Positions 46,672 through 57,641 of a DNA stretch of 64,000 nucleotides are shown one piece after another; within the stretch, counting starts at the first letter, position 1; each line of letters starts with the position of its first letter. Source of the stretch: Rhodocollybia butyracea (lineage: Eukaryota > Basidiomycota > Agaricomycetes > Agaricales > Omphalotaceae); contig JADNRY010000033.1 in assembly GCA_015501585.1 (NCBI GenBank), forward strand, positions 186,001-250,000. Reading direction: 5' to 3'. The notes beneath the pieces were generated by a model, which saw only the letters and a list, made by a program, of their open reading frames with translations, was not told the origin of the DNA and did not search any database. A program made the position numbers and the translations under genes.

Positions 46672-46945
46672 TGTAAGAGCCCTGACTCTTAATGCCTCAG
46701 ACCATGAGCAAGATCTCGTTCTATTAGAGAAATAGACTGAAATGAGTATGTGTGTCAAGAAGTGAACCATTTATATAGTCTGGGAAGCATATCAGGTCAG
46801 ACCTGATATTGTGGCCTTTTGGTCCAGTTGGAGCGCATGGCTGTCTTTCCAGAGTCATGTGACTTTACAATGTGGTACGAGGATAAGAGTAGACTAATTA
46901 TGTAATATCGGCGCTAACGGCAATGAACGTGCCGTAGGCGTTACA
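46672..46945 (-). repeat. Full-length LTR (5' LTR)
   Basis: 274 bp. It contains a perfect 10-bp palindrome with one-base spacer (ATATCAGGTC-A-GACCTGATAT, 46789-46809), located in the 122 bp absent from the other LTR. Confidence 0.85.
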
Positions 46946-47826
46946 GTGATGAAAGAAAGAGCCTGGTTTCCAAGCGCATTGAAGCAAGGTCTGGATTTCC
47001 AAAGTGTCTTGGGAGTGGGGATGGGTGTCAAATAAGGATGAGTACAGCACCAGAGGAGAATTCTGATGAGTTTTTAAGCCGTAAAAAGGAGCATAGTGTG
47101 AGTGATTGCTGTATTGTATATACTTGGGCTGTTTAATGTGCTTTTTCAGACAATTTTTCAAGCCACAGTGGATGATGAATGCCGCTTTACATCTTTTGAC
47201 CTTGGCTGGCCTGGATGTGTCACAGATAGCAAGATATTCAAGTACTCACACTTGTGGCGCCATCGTCATCACTACTTCAAGAATGGTGAATATATTCTTG
47301 TTGATAAAGGTATACACTATATGACTTTACTGGGTTTGTACTTATACTTTATTCCAGGTTACATATCATCTCCCTGGACTGTCCGTCCATTTGACGAGCC
47401 TGAAGTTGCATCAGCAGATATTGCAACACAACGGAGAATGCGGGAGTTTAATATACGTCTTTCAAGTGAGTGTATCAGAGTTGAACATGCATTTGGCAAG
47501 CTCAAGGGTCGTTTTCCATCACTGAAGGAGATGGGATGCCACAAAAAGGTTCAGGAGATTTACAAAGTCATTGAAGCTTTGCTTATTCTGCATAACATGT
47601 GCATTGACTATGGCGACATACCAGAGCACATTTTTGACTTTGACCCAGCTGATGATTATATACCTGTAAATGTTGCAGCAGGTGACATTCATTTTGGACT
47701 GGTGGATGTAACCCATGAAGCAAATATTCCATTGTATGAAACAGACCAGTGGATTAAAGAGGAAGGGCAACGTAAAAGAGAATTGATATTTAATGACCTA
47801 TTTCCAGTATGATATGTACTCTAGAT

Positions 47827-49172
47827 CTAAAACTCGTCATTAATAATCTGACGGATTTTCTCATTCACAATTTGACGAGTAACATCATCAATGTTTGAGT
47901 CCAACATATTACGAAGCTCTTGCAAACGCTGACTCCTTGCACTAGTAGCCCTCTCCGCCTTTGAGGTTAACAACTGCTCCTCTGTCAACTTCACCTTGGA
48001 TTCAAAATAAGTATTGAGTGCACCAAAGGTATCAATAGAAGCAATCGAGCTTTTCTTCTTTGCCGATTTTACTGGGGCTTGGTAACGGGGCTCAGATACA
48101 GACTGTGAAGCTGGGACAGGGCGGGATTGACTAGCAGGTAGTGCTGGAGTCTTTGGTGCGGCAATCTTGTCATCGTCACTGTCGGTAGGAATTTCGAAAG
48201 CAGAAGTGTTGCGCCCAGGGGTTGCTGGCCAGTGAATATTATCGACGTCAAAATTGTTGTTGGTATGAGGTGAAATTGGGGCTACCGAGTTGCGGACCAC
48301 TGGTCTATCCACTTTAGAGCTTCTGCCAAAACTTAGAGACAAAGATTATTAGTTTATTTGATGAATGTAATTAAATGTAAACATACCGCTCATCAAACAT
48401 GTTGTACCAGCCACGGTCCTTCCACTCACGATATTTCTTGACAGTAAGTGAACCAACTGCTTTTCCACCTCACTTGGCAAGCACGATTCGTTGCTTGTGC
48501 CATTCATCAGACTCGGGAACAGTGGCCTGAAGGTCTGCATCACCACCACCTCCTGTAAAGTCCTCGTATTCCCGAAGGTATCCGTATATAGAGACACTCG
48601 AAGTTACCTTGCTGCCAACTGAGCTGACTGTAAATCGAGCTCCAATAGATGGGTTGGCTTCAAGGTACTGTTGCCATCACAATTTAAGAATGAGAACGTG
48701 AAGTAAGAGTGTTACATACCTTCCTATACACTCGGTCCTTGTTCTTCAACCATTTCTGATGGATATCATCACTATCAGACCCGAAAATATGGGTAAACAA
48801 GCCATTCTGCTCATCTGGAGTCCAGCGAGCACTTGTGAAGATGTCATCATCGGGTGGATCAACTGGAGCAGCATCTTTTGGAGTTTTTGAGTTGGCGGCA
48901 GTGCTAGATTTTCCACCGCGGCCATGGCCACGTCCACGGGGACGGCCACCTTGTTTTTATGGTGGCTTCTGAGGGGATTCAGAGGCAGGACGTTTACTGG
49001 ATGTATTGGTAGGAGGTGTTGCTGGACGAGGGATACTGTCCTGAGCAGGTACTGAAGACTCAAGGCGGAACACACTAAAAGAAGCAGATGGGATAGTGTT
49101 GACAGCGGCTTGAGCTTCGGATTCAACGCGCTCAATTGCAGAGACGAGAGCATTCTGTCGATATGAATACAA
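47827..49172 (-). pseudogene. Myb/SANT-like gene of Harbinger element 2, two nonsense codons
   Basis: Minus-strand reading starts near MYSYRQNALVSAIERVESE (49172). An in-frame TAA (48957-48959) precedes an AT-hook-like run (GGRPRGRGHGRGG), then the SANT-type domain SARWTPDEQNGLFTHIFGSD and DIHQKWLKNKDRVYRK. After an intron the frame continues YLEANPSIGARFTVSSVGSK and GYLREYEDFTGGGGDADLQA, hits TGA (48470-48472; an ancestral CGA is likely) and runs on KKYREWKDRGWYNMFDE. The last exon (to 47827) is Ser/Pro-rich and ends in a coiled-coil-like helix (QRLQELRNMLDSNIDDVTRQ). Confidence 0.75.
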
Positions 49173-49448
49173 AGTTTAAAGTTAGTATTAAGTTTGATGA
49201 GAAGAACACATACGAGACCCCCTATAGCACTGTTTCTTTCCATATTTGAACATATTCTGTTATGCCCTGGGTCAGCGGCACAAACCGCGCACAAAGTTTT
49301 GTCAATCCGCGTTGTAAACGCAGGTGGAAAGCGAGAAAGTCTCAAAGTATCTACAGCTCAATTTGCCATCAAAAAATTCTATATCTGGTAATTTATTGCA
49401 AATTGCGGGAAGCCATGAAACCGGATTTATTAATTGAGCACGCCTACT

Positions 49449-50093
49449 CAGATACTCACTGTCAAAGGTTAAACTTGTGATATGACAGCTATATGAGGGA
49501 TGTGAGCTTATATGGTCGTTGTTATTCATGTTGTTAACAGAATACCTGAGTCAATAGTCAATGATCAAAAATTGGAGCTCATAAAATAGTGCAATCCTTA
49601 CCGAGCCCCGCCAGTCCTCGTTACCACGAGGGGTGGAGCATCTACAGAGTTCCTTAACCATCCACTGATGCGGATCTTTTGTCTGCATTGTATTTGTGCG
49701 ACAGCTTGGTTTTTTGCTATCTAGATAAACTGATCCAATCGAAAGTGGGATGCCGACTACTTTGCTGCCAGTCAGATCCATCCAGTGCAAAACCCAGGAC
49801 AAAAAATCATCCTTGATATGGAGGTCAAGGTGCTGCATTACAGTTTTCTCTGATTTGTAACACATGAGCCCAAGAGGGACGTTATTGGGAGGAGACGACC
49901 CAAGCTTTTCGGATGACCAACCAAATAGTAGATGATGTTGGGACGGTTGTGTAGGGGGACCAATGCATACGTGCCCGGATGTTGGCTGGATCCAGACACG
50001 CATATGAAGAAATTGTGGAACCTTGCAGCCTTCATCTAGTAAATGATCTTTTGCTTGATGAATGCAAATCCCCTGTTTCTGTTTTGAGAACAT
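49449..50093 (-). pseudogene. Host gene split by Harbinger element 2, 5' part
   Basis: The minus-strand ORF starting MFSKQKQGICIHQ (50093) reads MRVWIQPTSGHVCIGPPTQP and KTVMQHLDLHIKDDFLSWVL to GNEDWRGS, where GTAAGG opens an intron ending before 49530. The next exon reads SYSCHITSLTFDSEYLS up to the transposon. Joined at the 3-bp duplication, the frame runs straight on into AWLAQAGHVF at 44617. Phase across the first intron did not close exactly, so the gene may have been decaying already. Confidence 0.5.
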
Positions 50094-50756
50094 ACCACTG
50101 AGGAGTATTTAGGGGAACTCACAGCCTGATAATTTAAATAACTGCGTGCAATAAGCGAGTGGCACTGGTTATAAAATTCTGAAAGGGGAATCATATCTAG
50201 GACATGTATTCAGTGCATATGTCCACTTGCATCGTGTTATTCTCAATGATCACTGGTGAATACTTACCAGAGTGGAAGATTAATGCGGGTGAGCTCCAAC
50301 TTTGGGTAATTCCAACATCAGGAAAAAATAACCCTTATATGACCCTGTACGTATCATATGTATCTATTGTATAGCTGTTTAAAGGTCCCCCTGTACGTAT
50401 GATACTGTATCGCTCTGTATAGTATGTATACCCTCACTAAGTGCACAGTATCAATATGCATACCTTGTACACTACATATACTCTCACTTCACATACTGTA
50501 CATATACAATATCTGTCCATAGCACTACATCTCAGTCAGGACAGGTTAGATTTGCCACAATCCATGCTATTTACTGCAGGTTGTCATGCAATTACTTACG
50601 GAATACTCGTGTCCAACAAAGGGGAGCATACGCCTTTCATTAATGTAGTAATACGAGTAACAAAAACGTAACTAATAAACAGGACTATATACATAGCTGA
50701 GACAGACAACTCATATAATAGACAGAGCTAACAAAAATGTAACTGAGATGGCAACG
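50094..50756. other. No supported gene
   Basis: Contains AT-rich sequence with repeats of CTGTACGTAT near 50348 and 50391; no ORF with protein character. Confidence 0.4.
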
Positions 50757-50935
50757 AAAACGTAGCTGACGAGTAACGAAAACATGACCGACAAGAAAAC
50801 ACGACCAACGAGAAAATACAAGCAACGAGTGACGAGAAATATAACCAACAAGAAAACACGACCAACGAGAAAACACGACCAACGAGAAAACACGACCAAC
50901 GAGAAAACACGACCAACGAGAAAACACGACCTACA
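50757..50935. repeat. 17-bp minisatellite
   Basis: The unit AACGAGAAAACACGACC is repeated in perfect or near-perfect register over about 50847-50932 (five units), with degenerate copies back to about 50757. Long overlapping minus-strand ORFs rich in SRWSCFLVG are artefacts of the repeat. Confidence 0.9.
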
Positions 50936-51812
50936 AGTAACGAAAACTTAACTGAGTTAAGAGGTGGTAGGAATTGAGGCAGACTGGGAGGCGAAGAACT
51001 ATACTGACGTCGTCAGAGAGAACAATGGCTAGAACATGAGACGTACCATATAGCGCTGAAGCGGAAGCAGGAATGAAAAAGGAACGTTGTCAGATAGAAC
51101 AACTACCAGATATATAAAGAACGACGTACCGATTCACCCTGTATCATCCAGCTCTTGCCAGCTCTTGATGTGCTGAAAAGGCACCTTGAAGACCGAAAGC
51201 AGCCAAAGCAATTTTGAAGAAGAAATGAGAAGCGCAGTGAGAGCATTAGATTCTCTAGACAGTGAGATGTTGAGAGGTTGAGGCCATTCAGATAGTGTTA
51301 GCGGGAGAAAGCCTTGAGGAGACGGCTGAAAGGAAGAAAGAATTTTTAACCAACATGAACGTGACATGGCATGACCATGTGAGCAGTGTAGGGCAGGCAT
51401 CGACTTCCAACTTGAATAATAATAATATTCCAATAAGCGGCCAAGCCAAGGTGGCCTGTTCCCGGCGCCCGCCCACCTGAAATTGTATGTAGACAGATCA
51501 ATGGCCCGATAATGTGAAGCAGTACAATTATATACGGAGGCCCCCCCATCAAATACAAATTGATACAGGGTATACTCGTAGTACATACTGGCCTGCAAAG
51601 TATACAGATCAATACAGATTTTATACGCTATACATGGAAAAAGCCTCATTGTGTGTATCAGTCCGTATCATTTCACTGTTTCCTGATGAAACAGTTTAGC
51701 AATGTTTATGTGACTGGACAAAGAGGTAAATGGCGTGCATAGTATTGTTTGTCAGATAATAACCACCATAATGAAGAGTACTGAAGTAAATCCTCTTTGT
51801 AAGTCTACGATT
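50936..51812. other. No supported gene
   Basis: Several overlapping ORFs of 60-170 codons occur on both strands near 51134-51742; none shows a domain or consistent exon structure. Confidence 0.4.
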
Positions 51813-52282
51813 CTATAAGTTTAGTCTATACCCTAGTCCTACAGCATAGATACATACTTGCTGTGCATTAGGTCCGCCGTAAAATACAGCCGTGAATTTT
51901 GTTCCAGGATGGGAAAGTGATGGCGATGTTATTTGGACAGTATAAACTGAGCGTACTAGCTTCACACCAATGATACGCGACACGCCTGTTGGACATCTGA
52001 TCATGTATGAACGGGTTCCAGCCCTATCGACCTCTTCTACTTCAGCAACGCTTCCCCAATCCCGGAGAAGGTTGAGATCACCCGCCGCAATGGTGCGGTA
52101 CTGATTCAAGGATATTAAGCTTATCGATGCAAAAAATCGATTCATTGGCGCACCCAATTTCCCGGACTCACTTCAGTTAAATTCCCAGTATCGTGATTAT
52201 TAATTATTGTGATTTCCTTTGCATTGTACAACTGGGAATCCTGAACAGTGAAGTGGGAAGAGTTTTCAAAAAATGTGTCCAT
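51813..52282 (-). CDS. Truncated N-terminal module of a kinase-associated family
   Basis: Exon 1 starts at 52282 (MDTFFENSSHFTVQDSQLYN, then KEITIINNHDTG), and GTGAGT...CAG leads to exon 2 reading YRTIAAGDLNLLRDWGSVAE, GTRSYMIRCPTGVS and HPGTKFTAVFYGGPNAQQ. This exon pair resembles the N-terminal part of kinase-containing proteins expanded in Agaricomycetes, in which an IPYRTIxxGDLNLL-type block precedes a Tyr-kinase-like domain. Here nothing kinase-like follows downstream of 51813, so it is a truncated or relict gene. The family call is by pattern recall. Confidence 0.45.
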
Positions 52283-53876
52283 GGTTATGTCCAAAACACG
52301 TCGGGATGTTGATGTTCAGGGAGAGATGAAGGGGAGCAAGAGCGAAGATAACGCTGGGACCCAACCGGAAAAATTAGGACTCCGACATGCGCACAAAGTT
52401 ATTGGCATATAAATAACTTTGGCTCAAGTGATAGTCCTCGTGGGTATCAATGTATCGATGTATGACAGTGACCTACTGCAAAGGCTGATCAGTAAGCAGT
52501 AAGGTCGACAGTCACCTTGTGACCTCACCGGCCTGGTGGCTGCGAGGTGACTGCGAAGAAAGCTGCTACTTTGGCGACCATACATCTATCTCATCGGACG
52601 GGACCGCCAACATATTTCTAGGCTACTTATTTTCGCGATGCTGTTGACAACAGAGGCAGAGGTGGATGACGGACTGTGAGCCCGCACTGGATCCTACTGA
52701 ATCAGGCGACTCTGGAAGAGGGCGAAGCAGAGAGCACTCGCTGCGATGTGTAATACGAAGCTTAGCCACTGCCGATTGAAGGAGATGCCAGCAAAAGATT
52801 TGAGGTTTCTGGACAAGATGCATAGTATGATAGTGTTCAATTCTTGCCTGAGAGCTCGAGCGCTCGAGTCTAGAAGATTACAGCAAGTAGTACTGTGTGG
52901 AATCAAAGATGTAGACCAAAAGTGAAGAAAATACTACCCCAGAACTTATGAATGCTGGAAGCTCGTTTTCCTTTGTTCTTTGCGTTCACAATTTTTCAGT
53001 CTCGTTGCCCAGGCTTTTGAAATGCTTCAACTAACAAACCAATCGTCAGATCCATGAACGTCGAAGTCACTCACCGGATTGTCTCTTCGCTGTCGTGGTT
53101 GGATCGCAGTAATAAGACCCCAACAACGCAATCGAAGCAAAAAAGATACTTGAGCTATTTCTTCGTTTCACCATCTTTTACCAACATGGCCGGCCGACCA
53201 CACCAGTTGTGAAGATCGGACATCCGAGCAAAGAACCGAGTATTATAGTGCGAAGGGTAGGGATGGGAGGACGCCGACTAGTGGATTTTCGTCATGTTTT
53301 TTTTATCTCATCCCGTTTATCGATTGTGTGCACGCGAACTACTTTTCTTGTGAATGCCACCTTTAAATGAACCGATAAAACCTTCCAGAGGCTTCCACAT
53401 CAGTTTTTACTTTTTATGATCTTGAGTGATGAATTCATTGAGGCTGGCGAAAGACAAATGTACGAGGAACAGCTGAGGACGAAAAGACAAGAGGAGCGTT
53501 CCCTGAGTCACGGTTCGACGGTGAAGATAGGCCAGTTGACGAGGCGCGCAGCTCGATGAAAAACAGAAACATGGAAGGAGGAGGGCACGCCATATTGGTG
53601 TACTTCATAGAAGAGCAGCCAATCCGGATACAGTTTCCAGCGAGGACTGGGACGGAGCAAAAGGATCCATACCAGAGGTATATAATTAGTGTGGAAAAGC
53701 CAACTCAGTGAATGGATGGAAGACCAGATGACCAGCAATCGACGATTCCTTGTGGAGATGGAGGAGTACAAAATTGAACATCGAGTGAAGCTGGATTTTA
53801 CAAGAGCTCTTCAACCTTCGGGCTTCAAGTAGTAGTTTGAGCTTCAACTTTGTGCGACTGGTCGAAAGTTAGCACT
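52283..53876. other. No supported gene
   Basis: ORFs up to 87 codons without domain or exon support. A run of eight T lies near 53299. Confidence 0.4.
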
Positions 53877-53919
53877 CGACTGTCTATCTAGGATCGAGTC
53901 GATCCTAGATAGACAGTCG
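53877..53919. repeat. Perfect 43-bp hairpin
   Basis: Two perfectly complementary 21-bp arms (left arm 53877-53897 begins CGACTGTCTATCTAGG) are separated by a single G at 53898. It lies about 240 bp upstream of the first tandem kinase-like gene. Confidence 0.92.
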
Positions 53920-54157
53920 AAAGTGAACAGCTGTGAAGGCAATTTGAGATCTCCTAGTAGAAGAATAATCCGAAGTGCACGTTCCGTTCATTGGATGCAT
54001 AGTGTCTAGGCGGTGAGAGGGAGATCTGACAGTGAGATGAAACACAGAAAGAGTAAACGCCAAGGATCACGGTCACCCCTCGCAACGGGCGCCTGAATGA
54101 TCCCTTTGAGGCTTGAGCGCTTTTTCAGTTTTGTGGCGAGTAACAAACCTCAATCTT

Positions 54158-55561
54158 ATGATTTCGTCGCTGCAGCGTCTCTTATCTCTCTTCTGCACAT
54201 CCACGAAACGCCTCTGGCTCTTTCTCTGGCGAAGATTTGTCACTCCTCGGAAGGTAATACAGTCTCAGCCTCAGCGCGTTCCTGCCACGAACTAAAATAT
54301 TGGAATATTTGTAGACATTTTCTCTTGAAACTTGGAGAAGCACTTGCGCCACCCAAGATGCCCGCACAGAACATTGGCAGGCATATGCTCCCTTCTTTGA
54401 ATCAAAGGGGTATAGGCTCTGGAAGATAGGTCGCCACAGCCATTTTCCACCGGACGACAAGCCTCGCGCTCCAGATGGTTTTAGTTACGAGAATGAATAC
54501 GGTGCCAACTCGTCCCACTTATACTCAGATACGGTGAGACCTAGAGTTGCTTGTCTGCTTCGCTTTTCTCTGACCTCGGGGTGGCTTCATCTAATCGACT
54601 GATTAACTCAGTGGCATCCGTTCAATTACCCGGCTCGTACGAGGGATTCACGAGATGTATTGATCGTTCTCTTGAGCGACGGCGTGGTCGGGCCCAATTG
54701 TGTTGATGCTTTGCGCGAAATGGCTACGGGAAAAAACGCGGGAATCGACAGAAATCACACTTTGCCTATGCTGCAAGAAATTCACCACGACAACCTTGTT
54801 TTCGGGGTGTTTCCTTTAGTTGGTAGTTGGTTTGCACCCCAATGGTTTCCGGATATCGAACATTTTCTTGAAGCTGCAAGCCAGATCATGGAGGTGTGTA
54901 CCGCAGCCTCTTTACCTCTGATATCTATACATAATACTTCAACTCATCTGCGTCTAGGGCGTCGCATTTCTACATGATCATCTCGTAGTGCACCGTGTAT
55001 GTATGGTCTTTCTTTATATGGATCTCTTTTCTAAGCCATGCTTCCCAGGATCTCTTCACTAGTAACTTCCTTAGCTCGCGCCGTAATGCAGATTGGGATC
55101 CAGATAAGGGGCATGACTTTCTACGTCCTCGTTATTACATTATCGACTTCGAGTGGGCTATCCGCTTCTTGCCAGACTCTGATCCAGAAACTCGAACGGT
55201 TACCGGTCCCCCACTTCCTTGGGACATTTACAGGCGTCCTGTTCCGCCAGAAATGAAATCCGAGCTCCCTTACTGCCCATTCAAAAGTGATGTATGGCAA
55301 TTGGGTAAGGCTTTTGGGAAATGGCTCGAGGTTAGGTCTGATCGTCTGTTTTGTGTCCAACAATCTAATTTTCGCTCGTAGTATATCGATTGTATTCCCG
55401 ATGTTGTTCAGTTACTGCAAGAAATGCGCGCTGTTGATGCAAACGAGCGGCCATCCGCACGCGAAGCAGTGACTCGGCTGAACAAGCTTCGGTCAGAACT
55501 TCCATCGCATGTTCTTCATAGTCCAATTGAAAGGAACTGTGACTATGATGACTTGGTCTAG
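54158..55561 (+). CDS. Kinase-like protein, tandem copy A
   Basis: Six exons (54158-54253, 54315-54533, 54612-54893, 54958-54996, 55049-55330, 55382-55561), all phase 0, give 365 residues. After a hydrophobic N-terminus (LWLFLWRR, possibly a membrane anchor), YRLWKIGRHSHFPPDDKPRA leads to the kinase-like fold. The catalytic loop VVHRDLFTSNFL has the HRD Asp and the Asn; the metal-binding motif is DFE in RYYIIDFEWAIRF instead of DFG; KSDVWQLGKAFGKW fits helix F. I see no glycine-rich loop or clear VAIK lysine (the likely strand reads DVLIVLLSDG), so catalysis is doubtful. Family expanded in Agaricomycetes. Confidence 0.85.
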
Positions 55562-55639
55562 GATTAGGATTGTCTAGAATAAAATTATCCCGGATCGAAT
55601 AATGATATAATACTCCATTGGAAAGACCTTATAGGTGAC

Positions 55640-56330
55640 ATGTCTGTGAGTGTTCTGTTCTGTGGCTCCTTTTATTCATAAAAGAGTGGATGCTACCTGA
55701 TGTCCTTTCAATCGCCAAGCATGACCAAAACAAACACCCTTGGAAGATTTCACAGATGTCCAGCCTGAGGTCGATCGACACGTAAGTCGACTCGGAAGAG
55801 ACTTCAGCTTCGTCCGTCGCAGCGCTGGCATTCCGGGTTGTTCCTATCTTCAAATTTAGCATGTTTGAGTATCCCTACTCTGGCAGTGGTTGTTTACCAG
55901 GCACCCTCCATATCTCCAGATAAGCGTAGTCGTAGATCTGCCATTGGCGCGTGGTTGAGTAGCCTGTATATCCGAATCGGATATGAGGATGTGTGAATGT
56001 GCAGCCATCTGTGCCTCGACTCTTTCAACGTCTCGTTTCTCCTCCTTTGTTCTTCCTCCTTCTGGTGCCAGAGCGTGGGCAGGTGGGTGAAGGCATCTGC
56101 GAGGCTCCAGGGACACTGTCTCCATTCGGGACTTGGCATGGAAGAGATGGAAGAAAGGAGGATACGACGGACTTCAAGTTGAGGGCTTGAGCATCAGTAG
56201 CGTATCAGCCCCTCCAACTTCAAGGTCCTTGATATTCCGAGTCTGTGCTGTCTTCTAAATCAAGTCCTTTTTGCTGCGAGTAATATTGTCTTTGCTCCAG
56301 CTGCCAGTCACATATTGATATCTATAAAGA
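55640..56330 (-). mobile_element. Decayed copia-type gag fragment, copy 1
   Basis: Minus-strand pieces around 56200-55950 (EWRQ, then LWHQKEEEQRRRNETLKESR) correspond to EWRRDTYS, then LWYQREDERKEDERETKRIK in the better-preserved copy at 58013-57642. Frames are broken and no LTRs were found. Confidence 0.6.
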
Positions 56331-56435
56331 TAAGTCAGACTCAAAGCAACTATATATGTAAGTGTTATGTAGACTACTAGCAGATGACTTGAGAATCGAG
56401 AGAATCATTGGATGAAACTGACGGGACAACGTTAC

Positions 56436-56533
56436 TCCTTCTTAGCTCAGTTGGTAGAGCGCGTCACTAGTATATAGCTATGGGAAGTCTGAATCATAAT
56501 GACGAGGTCAGTCGTTCAAGTCGGCTAGAAGGA
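56436..56533 (+). tRNA. tRNA-Thr(AGT), with 26-nt intron
   Basis: Acceptor arms TCCTTCT/AGAAGGA pair fully; D-arm GCTC/GAGC; anticodon stem CGTCA/TGACG; T-arm AGTCG/CGGCT with TTCAAGT loop. The anticodon AGT is at 56469-56471, in a loop that reads CTAGTAA once the intron (56473-56498, after position 37) is removed, the usual site for nuclear tRNA introns. The B-box sequence GTTCAAGT departs slightly from the GGTTCGA consensus. Confidence 0.85.
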
Positions 56534-56558
56534 ATGTCATGTGTCCAATGGATGCTTC

Positions 56559-56564
56559 TTTTTT
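56559..56564 (+). terminator. Pol III terminator of tRNA-Thr
   Basis: Six T in a row, 25 bp after the tRNA 3' end. Confidence 0.7.
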
Positions 56565-57641
56565 GGTCTTGTGGTGTCTGAAGACTTGACCTTGAGTCCG
56601 TTGTCTTAGGTTTTCTTGAGCACTCGAGACCTCACCGGCACCGACACCCACAAGCTTAAGCAGATAACAAAGATCCACCTCACGCATCATCAAGCCGCGT
56701 TTCTGAAGATCTCAAGCTTTCGGTATCTCTAAACTTGTCTTCTTATCATGTATCTTTGATATACACGGGGAGACTACATACGGCAGCTCCAATCCACTCA
56801 TAGGGGAGATACCCCGTGCAGTCCGAAGAGCCTCTCGATCGGCCGCCTCATCGGAATTTGCCATTGGGCATTGGCACCTAGACAGGTGTTTAGGCTTTAG
56901 GCCTTAGGTTCAACTTATCAGACCCCTACCTAATTAACGATAAAATGGGGTCCAACAAGGCGACTGCGGGAACATCGAGATCGGCCTAGCCTATAAGTTT
57001 CTTAGTAGGATACCGTTCTCGCTAGACCAGTGTAACGTACCTTTGTGCACGCATCGCTTCAGAAAGCATAATCTGTATAAACTATTGCTGTTGGTCACCG
57101 TTTCGTATTCGACATCCTGATATTCAGATACCGCACGAAACGATCCCGGGAGAAGGTCCAGATGACAAGCGTGAAAATGTCGAACGTCGGACAAAACATG
57201 TGGACAAGCTCGAAGACCAGCTGAGTTTCCTGCATTGTCCGGCGTCAAAGCATCAAGTCTTGGGTGAAGGGATATCACTACGAACGGGCAATGTGTTCAA
57301 GTAGCGGGCAGCATTGAGAACTACAAATGAATCAGCAAAAAGTAAATCCTCGAACTATAAGCTCAACGTGCCTATATGGGCCTCCGGGACTTTCATCGAT
57401 AGAGACAGCTCTCCCTCACACTGGGACGCATCTTTCATTCAACGATGGTTTCCAATATCTCTCCTTGACGAATGCTCTACAGTTATGGACTGGTGCTCTG
57501 GTGATGTTCGTCCCCAAGTGGCAAGGTCGCCTTCCCATATATCCTAGTATCTTCCCTTTCACAGCTCGTCGCCCAAGTCCGCTATCTCCTCGCCTTCAGA
57601 TACTCGTAGACCTGCCACCAGTGCGCGATTGACTAGGTTGT

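Larger units (their letters stand above)
45359..46945 (-). mobile_element. Gag-only LTR retrotransposon nested in the transposase
   Basis: Two direct LTRs beginning TGTAAGAGCCCTGACT and ending GCGTTACA bound the element, flanked by the 5-bp duplication GTGAT (45354-45358, 46946-46950). A polypurine-like AGGGGGCATG sits next to the 45510 boundary on the minus strand, and the only sizeable ORF is also minus, so that is the coding strand. No protease, reverse transcriptase or integrase fits in the 1.16-kb interior: it is non-autonomous. Confidence 0.9.
44769..47812 (+). pseudogene. Harbinger-type DDE transposase interrupted by LTR element
   Basis: Exon 1 (44769-45046) begins MTKAETQEELLSLAYALLAA. 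Exon 2 (45102 onward) starts RMSRDMFDRLVFMLAPNP, shifts frame at a run of ten A (45169-45178), then reads KYQLAAFLIRYG...HNVGWLGD, where the retroelement begins. The transposase resumes in frame after it (from 46951), and two further introns (near 47100-47154 and 47311-47357) lead to the stop at 47812. The catalytic set is recognisable: GSGDG (usual GxVDG), DLGWPGCVTDSKIF and RVEHAFGKLKGRF. It is inactive as it stands. Confidence 0.85.
44621..49445. mobile_element. Second Harbinger-like DNA transposon, disrupted (element 2)
   Basis: The 4,825-bp element has TIRs of about 70 bp beginning AGGCGTGCTCAATTAATAAA, with few mismatches, and ACT at both flanks (44618-44620, 49446-49448). It carries a transposase gene (plus) and a Myb/SANT-like gene (minus), convergent and 14 bp apart. 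Both are broken: the transposase by an LTR retrotransposon and an A-run frameshift, the Myb gene by two in-frame stops. It has no TIR similarity to element 1. Confidence 0.88.

Noticed and set aside
44621..49445. TA as the duplication of Harbinger element 2
   Set aside because: TA is also compatible with the ends, but ACT is preferred because the host reading frame closes across exactly these three bases.
50685..50927. Three overlapping minus-strand ORFs rich in SRWSCFLVG repeats
   Set aside because: All three frames are open because of the 17-bp minisatellite; this is a repeat artefact.
51134..51649. 171-codon minus-strand ORF
   Set aside because: No domain, overlapping ORFs in four other frames, no intron support.
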